A DNA stretch of 57,356 nt from an uncultured Alteromonas sp. (GTDB lineage Bacteria > Pseudomonadota > Gammaproteobacteria > Enterobacterales > Alteromonadaceae). Below are positions 52,839-57,356 of the stretch, in pieces. The notes beneath the pieces were generated by a model. The model saw only the letters and a list, made by a program, of their open reading frames with translations, had not been told where the DNA came from and searched no databases. The position numbers and the translations under genes are program-made. Within the stretch, counting starts at the first letter, position 1; each line of letters begins with the position of its first letter. The stretch lies in assembly GCF_913058315.1 (NCBI RefSeq), contig NZ_CAJXQY010000014.1, forward strand, positions 1 through 57,356, in the 5' to 3' direction.

Positions 52839-53336
52839 CTATTCGGCCAACAGGCCCTGAATTTCCTGCTCATAGCTGGCTTGTTTCTCAATGTGAAAGC
52901 CTTGATGGGCAATACGTAATTGCCCCGTTTTATCAATCAAATAACTGGTAGGCATGCCTTTGAGCTTGTATGTTTGGGCAGAGTTGCCCTGTGGGTCGAA
53001 AGCGACCGGAAAGTGAGCAGGCAGCTTACGCAAGAATTCATCAGCTAACCGGCGCTCACTATCAAGGTTTATGGCAACAACGGTAAAGCCTTGCTCGCCA
53101 TATTTGGCCTGCATGTCATTCATCCAGGGAAAGGAGCGCTGACAGGGCTTACACCAGCTGGCCCAAAAATCGAGGTATACCACCTGACCTTTGTAATCCG
53201 ATAAGTTCACCTGCTTGCTGGCCAAATTTAACACCAGTTCAGGTGCCGGTTGTGCAGCCACTGCCGGATTGGCGCTGGCTAATAATAAGCCCGCACTAAC
53301 ACTGATAACACCGGCTAAGGTTCGAATACGACCCAT
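52839..53336 (-). CDS. TlpA-type periplasmic thioredoxin
   Basis: The 165-residue protein has an N-terminal signal (VISVSAGLLLASANPAVAA) and a thioredoxin fold of the TlpA/ResA group: VVYLDFWASWCKPCQRSFPWMND with the C62-x-x-C65 active site, VVAINLDSERR and the cis-Pro loop KGMPTSYLIDKTGQ. It likely reduces disulfides of exported proteins; the nearest candidate is the DUF4266 tail. It is the first gene of the operon, nine bases before the DUF4266 start, with AGGA before its ATG. Confidence 0.9.
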   Translation of the reverse strand: MGRIRTLAGVISVSAGLLLASANPAVAAQPAPELVLNLASKQVNLSDYKGQVVYLDFWASWCKPCQRSFPWMNDMQAKYGEQGFTVVAINLDSERRLADEFLRKLPAHFPVAFDPQGNSAQTYKLKGMPTSYLIDKTGQLRIAHQGFHIEKQASYEQEIQGLLAE

Positions 53337-53614
53337 CTTAAAATCCTGTTAATGATTAACTGATAAGCAGTGTAAAAACGAAACCTTAAGGAAAGCTTAA
53401 GGAAGCCGAAAATCCTACTCAGCAGTATGCCCTGCCCTGGCTCTCGCCCGCTCATAACGAAATTTTCTGGCGGCAATGCAGATTCACTCGCTTTTACCAA
53501 TCACTTTGCCGTATATTCTTGCCACTGCTCAGTTTGATGACGCATAGAGAGTCGCTTTACGGTCATTGGCCTGAGCTATAACCCAGGGATTTATAATTTC
53601 AACAGGATATAATC

Positions 53615-55408
53615 ATGCGTAGTTTTTTACTTGTTGCCGCATTTTTAGTCAGCATGTTAAGCGGTTGCGCCACATACGACATTCGCTCCACCGCCATCGC
53701 CAAAAATCAGCCATTACCCGCCACTCATGGGGTTGTTGCCTTACAGGTTATCAATAATGCCGAGCGGCTCGCGCCGCTACATAAAGGCTGGACAGCCGTG
53801 ATTGTGGTTCGAACAGATAACATGGACGCGATTAAAGCCGCCGCCATCGCCGAGGCCAAAGAGAAAGCCGAAAAGAAAGGTAAAACCATCGACGAAGATA
53901 AGGTCGACTGGGACCCTGAAATCTATGAATTGACGCCCGTTTATCAGGGAACGGTAGACAGCCAGCTGTTTATCGGCAGCATGCCGCCGGGCGAGTACAT
54001 GATTTCAACGTTGTACAGCTATTATAACGGTGGCGATATGTCATCGTGGATTTCCATGCCGGTATTCTCAGCCGCCGGTGAATTTGCGGTAAGTGACACC
54101 ACGCTCACCGACCTGGGTTCGGTACTGTTTCAGCCTTTGCTCAGCATTAAGGAAAGCTCATTCTGGAGCACTTCCACTTCATCCAAAGCCTTTGTTACGC
54201 GGGTATTTGAAGAGTCCGATTTAGGCAGTATCGTACTGCCACAGTATCCGCAAATTCAGCAGCAGCTTAGTGGCAAAACCAGTCAAAGCTGGCAAACCGA
54301 TGAACTGGATCCGCTGCGCGAAAAGCTCAGTGTACTGGCAACTGAAAACGCTCTGGCGGCCAGCCCCATTGTACTGCCAACGACTCAGCAACGCGCCCTG
54401 GCGGCCAAATTTGGTCGTCTGGCAATCCAGCAAGACGGTAGCTGGACAACCCATAACCTGCCAACCAATTCACAGCTCTACGCTGCGCTGCAGATCGACG
54501 GCAAAGTAGCCGTGGGTGGTGAGTTAGGCCAGCTGTTTGTGTCTTCCGACTGGCAACAATGGCAGTTAACCAAGCCAGTAGATGCCGATGAAGCGATTGT
54601 CTGGATGGGCCAGACAGCCGATAATTACTTTGCCCTGACCAGCTCTGCCAAGCAATACCAGGTATACCGGTTTAACCAGTTAAATACCCCCTGGCAGAAA
54701 GTCGGTAGTTACGTTAAAAAGGATCCTAACGACTGGCTTATCCAGAATGGTGGTCTGTTTGCGGCCATTACCCAACAAGGCACACTGCGCATTTTCAACG
54801 ATAACAAGCGTCACGACTACAATCCGGCAGATAACAGCTGGTCGACCGACAAAAGCACCTCACTGCGCACTATGGCACAACTTGCTAATGGCGCCCTGGT
54901 GGCCGTTGAAGTTAGCCAGTGGGACGGAGTTGGCTCACAATTGATCAGTGTTGATGACGGCCTGACCTGGCAATCTATCAACCGCAATCTGAGTTTATTT
55001 GGCGACATTAAGGCAGATGTAAGTTTACCTGTGCTCACCGACAACAATGAAGTCATCACGCTCAGTCGTAACCGCAAGTCCAGTGGCGAGAAAACCCAAA
55101 TCCGTATTGCCACCACCGCCCTGAGCAACGCAGATGACAGCAGTAGCTGGCAGCTGCATGGCGTGGCCAAAGACAATTGCCATTCGCTACTGCCACAACT
55201 GACTACCGGTAATACGCTGTATTTCCTTTGCGATCAGGGCCAAATCGTCAGCACCAGTGACTTTGGTGAAACCTGGCAAACCGATATTGACCGTGATATT
55301 GCACAAATGCAGGCGCAATACGAAACCTTTATCGACGAGTTAAAACAGCAGCAGGAAGCTGAAGAAAAGGCTAAGGAAACCGAGGCCGAAGCGGCCAGCG
55401 AGAAATAA
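53615..55408 (+). CDS. Lipoprotein of unknown function with propeller-like (BNR-type) repeats
   Basis: The 597-residue protein has a lipoprotein signal ending VSMLSGC (Cys18). Residues 30-200 form a beta-rich domain with HGVVALQVINNAERLAPLHKGWT, not recognised. From about 260 to 560 there are recurring blades with BNR/Asp-box-like turns (SVDDGLTWQS, STSDFGETWQT, VSSDWQQWQL), suggesting a beta-propeller as in sortilin- or sialidase-like proteins, but no sialidase catalytic residues are evident. The last 30 residues are a charged helix (QQQEAEEKAKETEAEAASEK). It is divergent from the TlpA operon and may share its 278-bp promoter region. Binding or scaffolding is more likely than catalysis. Confidence 0.75.
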   Translation: MRSFLLVAAFLVSMLSGCATYDIRSTAIAKNQPLPATHGVVALQVINNAERLAPLHKGWTAVIVVRTDNMDAIKAAAIAEAKEKAEKKGKTIDEDKVDWDPEIYELTPVYQGTVDSQLFIGSMPPGEYMISTLYSYYNGGDMSSWISMPVFSAAGEFAVSDTTLTDLGSVLFQPLLSIKESSFWSTSTSSKAFVTRVFEESDLGSIVLPQYPQIQQQLSGKTSQSWQTDELDPLREKLSVLATENALAASPIVLPTTQQRALAAKFGRLAIQQDGSWTTHNLPTNSQLYAALQIDGKVAVGGELGQLFVSSDWQQWQLTKPVDADEAIVWMGQTADNYFALTSSAKQYQVYRFNQLNTPWQKVGSYVKKDPNDWLIQNGGLFAAITQQGTLRIFNDNKRHDYNPADNSWSTDKSTSLRTMAQLANGALVAVEVSQWDGVGSQLISVDDGLTWQSINRNLSLFGDIKADVSLPVLTDNNEVITLSRNRKSSGEKTQIRIATTALSNADDSSSWQLHGVAKDNCHSLLPQLTTGNTLYFLCDQGQIVSTSDFGETWQTDIDRDIAQMQAQYETFIDELKQQQEAEEKAKETEAEAASEK

Positions 55409-55543
55409 GCACTGCGGGTAATGCGCCTGACTCACCCGGCGCATTGCCCGTTTATCCAATTATAATTGCCGCAACAGAAAGGTTGCCAGCCAATGACTTT
55501 TCTGGCAATTTCGCGCCTCGATTTACTGAACCGGAAACCCTCA

Positions 55544-56161
55544 ATGAGCTGGGCTTTACTGTCTGTGTTTGTACCGACTTTTTTCTTTGTGTCTGTGACA
55601 CCGGGAATGTGTATGACGCTGGCCATGACACTGGGCATGAGCATTGGCGTAAAACGCGCATTATGGATGATGCTGGGCGAACTCACCGGCGTTGGCTTAG
55701 TCGCGGCACTGTCGGCAGCCGGCGTTGCGGCATTACTGCTTAATTACCCGGCGGTGTTCACCGTATTTAAATATGCCGGCGGGGTGTATTTGTTTTACTT
55801 AGGTATTCAGATGTGGCTGTCCAAAGGCAAGATGGCACTGAAGAACGCTGAGGATGGTCCGGCAGCCACTCGGACTCAATTAATCGCCCAGGGCTTTATT
55901 ACCGCCATTGCTAACCCCAAGGGCTGGGCCTTTTTTGTGGCGTTGTTACCGCCCTTTATTGATGCCGCTAAGCCGTTGGCGACGCAATTAGCCAGCCTGA
56001 TTACAATTATTTTAACCCTGGAGTTTAGCTGCTTACTGATTTACGCCTCTGGCGGCAGAACTTTACGCTCTTTACTCATGCAAAGCGGCAACGTGCGCAT
56101 TATGAACCGTATAGCAGGTACGTTAATGGCTGGCGTTGGGTTGTGGCTGGCATTTGGCTGA
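55544..56161 (+). CDS. LysE/RhtB-family amino-acid exporter
   Basis: The 205-residue membrane protein has the family opening SVTPGMCMTLAMTLGMSIGVKRALWMM and about six hydrophobic segments, with YAGGVYLFYLGIQMWLSK and GFITAIANPKGWAFFVALLPPFI, the conserved NPK motif. Members export amino acids or similar small molecules by proton exchange. The ATG at 55544 gives the usual start, with GGAAA upstream. The frame is open to 55466 with another ATG at 55493, so the start is not fully settled. Confidence 0.87.
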   Translation: MSWALLSVFVPTFFFVSVTPGMCMTLAMTLGMSIGVKRALWMMLGELTGVGLVAALSAAGVAALLLNYPAVFTVFKYAGGVYLFYLGIQMWLSKGKMALKNAEDGPAATRTQLIAQGFITAIANPKGWAFFVALLPPFIDAAKPLATQLASLITIILTLEFSCLLIYASGGRTLRSLLMQSGNVRIMNRIAGTLMAGVGLWLAFG

Positions 56162-56196
56162 CATTATCGCCACAACACCCCCGATACAAAAGCTGC

Positions 56197-56583
56197 TTAG
56201 CTTAATGAATGTAAGCCAAACATATTCCCTTCGGTATCTTTTGCCAGTGTGATAAAGCCGTAATCGCCAATCGAAAATTTAGGCCGCACTACGTTGCCAC
56301 CAGCAGATTCAATCCGCGATTCTTCCACTTCGCAGTCTTCACAGGAAAAGTAAACCAGTACGCTATTGTGACCTGCCGGCATGCCATCAACACAAACCAG
56401 CGCTCCTGACGCGCCATGGCTTTCCATATCAGACGGGAAGGCTTTCATTTGTAATGCACTATCAGAAGGAGCCGTAGGATCCAGTAAATCGGCAAATTCG
56501 ATGGCAAAGACCGAGCTATAAAACGCAGAGGCCCGGGGCATGTCATCAACGTAAATTTCGAACCACGTAATGGGATTTTTCAT
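56197..56583 (-). CDS. VOC (glyoxalase/bleomycin-resistance-like) protein
   Basis: The 128-residue protein has the opening NPITWFEIYVDDMPRASAFYSSVF and closing FITLAKDTEGNMFGLHSLS, the common pattern of small VOC proteins such as the PhnB/YaeR-like group. The central VYFSCEDCEVEESRIESAGGNVV is also typical. The metal ligands of glyoxalase I are not all apparent, so the activity is unknown. It is a single gene. Confidence 0.82.
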   Translation of the reverse strand: MKNPITWFEIYVDDMPRASAFYSSVFAIEFADLLDPTAPSDSALQMKAFPSDMESHGASGALVCVDGMPAGHNSVLVYFSCEDCEVEESRIESAGGNVVRPKFSIGDYGFITLAKDTEGNMFGLHSLS

Positions 56584-56654
56584 AAGGTGCTTTGTGCAAA
56601 GAGACAGACTTTCACATTAGCACGTTTTTTATACAAATCGAGCGCTTTTATCAC

Positions 56655-57140
56655 CTAATAAGGATGAACGGCTTCACCCTGCATACTGTAACCCGCGGCG
56701 GCCAAATCACTGCTGTATCGTGTGGTGGAGAAGATACCTTCAACCCATACCGCATCGTAGAGGTTCTCTACCGGCACTCCCTCATTCATTTTAACATGCA
56801 CAATCTGATTGGAAGGCGGTGGTGGTACGTGGATACAAGCACCAAAAAATGGCACCAGTAAGAATTCAGTTGTCAGTTCAGCGGTACCTTCTAAGGGCAC
56901 AATGAATCCCGGCACTTTTACCCGCTCGCCATTGTAAATGTCGACGACCGGCGCGTCAGGCTGTAACTGAGCCATCTTATTGTTGTGATCGGTAGCCTGT
57001 TGAGGTGCCAGTTCATTGAAATCCGGTGGCACTAAGTCTTCCCAGTACACTTCTTTTACGTCACTGGCGTTTACCGCACCAGAAAACAGCATCAGGCACC
57101 AGAGTAACGGCACAGCTCGTTGTTGAATCAATCGCAACAT
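56655..57140 (-). CDS. DUF3299 exported protein
   Basis: The 161-residue protein has a signal peptide (AVPLLWCLMLFSGAVNA) and a DUF3299 domain: YWEDLVPPDFNELAP, VKVPGFIVPLEGTAELTTEFLLVPFFGACIHVPPPPSNQIVHV and the ending GYSMQGEAVHPY. In this family the GACIHVPPPPxNQ stretch is invariant, with a Cys and His that may bind metal. The function is unknown; related genes often sit near metal or transporter genes, in my recollection, which is not seen here. A GGAG site precedes the ATG. Confidence 0.87.
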   Translation of the reverse strand: MLRLIQQRAVPLLWCLMLFSGAVNASDVKEVYWEDLVPPDFNELAPQQATDHNNKMAQLQPDAPVVDIYNGERVKVPGFIVPLEGTAELTTEFLLVPFFGACIHVPPPPSNQIVHVKMNEGVPVENLYDAVWVEGIFSTTRYSSDLAAAGYSMQGEAVHPY

Positions 57141-57153
57141 AAGGTCTCCAAAT

Positions 57154-57180
57154 AAAAAAGGCCCGACGAATCGAGCCCTT
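57154..57180 (-). terminator. Terminator of ppa
   Basis: On the minus strand AAGGGCTCGA pairs with TCGGGCCTTT (two wobbles) over TTCG and is followed by a T-run, 18 bp after the ppa stop codon. Confidence 0.82.
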
Positions 57181-57198
57181 AATCACTAAGCTTAATGC

Positions 57199-57356
57199 TT
57201 ATTTTTCAGCTTCGTAACGCTCAACGCTGGATACGATTTCGGCTTTAGCGGCAGCGGCATCGCCCCAACCGTCAATTTTCACCCACTTGCCTTCTTCCAG
57301 ATCTTTGTAGTGCTCGAAGAAATGCTCAATTTGTTTCAGCAGCAGTGGCTCAACGT
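57199..57356 (-). CDS. ppa: Inorganic pyrophosphatase, C-terminal part
   Basis: Only the last 52 codons are inside the window. The translated end ([19 protein letters not shown], then [19 protein letters not shown] and [10 protein letters not shown]) matches the C-terminus of family-I soluble inorganic pyrophosphatase, which splits pyrophosphate to drive biosynthesis. The gene runs off the right edge toward its start. Its terminator is at 57154-57180. Confidence 0.93.
   Translation of the reverse strand, partial: VEPLLLKQIEHFFEHYKDLEEGKWVKIDGWGDAAAAKAEIVSSVERYEAEK

Overview
The window reads as chromosome of a marine-type gammaproteobacterium of the order Alteromonadales (an Alteromonas relative). 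This rests on gene content and protein style: TonB-dependent receptors as glycan importers, a GPH sugar symporter, a DUF3718 protein, transketolase next to pckA, and an ATG/GGAG-rich gene structure. No tRNA, rRNA, transposase, prophage or CRISPR array was found. The taxonomic call is an inference.

Positions 1-29200 are dominated by an L-arabinan/L-arabinoside locus. A cut-off pectate lyase (1-495), a broken TAT-exported aldo/keto reductase (894-1924) and an FKBP isomerase (1969-2391) precede a GH127 beta-L-arabinofuranosidase, a GPH symporter and a TonB receptor (all minus). Divergent from the receptor run an endo-arabinanase-like GH43 lipoprotein with two LamG modules, a second GH43 and a GH51 arabinofuranosidase (10180-16139). 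Three unrelated genes follow: tapT, a membrane chain-length-regulator/tyrosine-recombinase-like fusion, and an alpha/beta hydrolase. The arabinose genes then resume with GH43 plus ricin-type lectin, aldose 1-epimerase, a HAD phosphatase and araA-araD-araB (minus), with transaldolase facing away. The implied route is surface endo-cleavage, TonB-driven uptake of oligosaccharides, periplasmic trimming by GH43/GH51/GH127, anomer conversion, inner-membrane symport, and AraA/B/D to xylulose-5-phosphate, then transaldolase and transketolase (39192-41189). Two short motifs, ATTGTATGAY and CTATTAACA, recur in the intergenic regions of this locus. No regulator gene for it lies in the window.

Positions 29286-39191 carry a serine carboxypeptidase, a translationally coupled pair (unknown exported protein plus transglutaminase-like protein), an outer-membrane barrel with a damaged start, a Fur-box-controlled siderophore receptor and pckA. 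A 1.4 kb repeat field follows (24-bp tandem repeats, palindromic REP-like units, a 281-bp tandem duplication).

Positions 39192-57356 are mostly core genes: transketolase, a VOC protein, a QmcA/NfeD pair, a YajR-type MFS transporter, uvrA with a thioesterase and a 2OG-Fe(II) oxygenase, and an AT-rich gap with a decayed small membrane protein. Then come a DUF3718 protein, a four-gene TlpA-DUF4266-DUF3570-ApbE operon, a large propeller-like lipoprotein, a LysE exporter, a VOC protein, a DUF3299 protein and the end of ppa.

The least expected items are the chain-length-regulator/recombinase-like fusion (17006-18991), the ApbE operon (50341-53336), a 264-bp MITE-like element apparently inserted between the GH127 gene and its terminator (2432-2695), and the shared promoter motifs.
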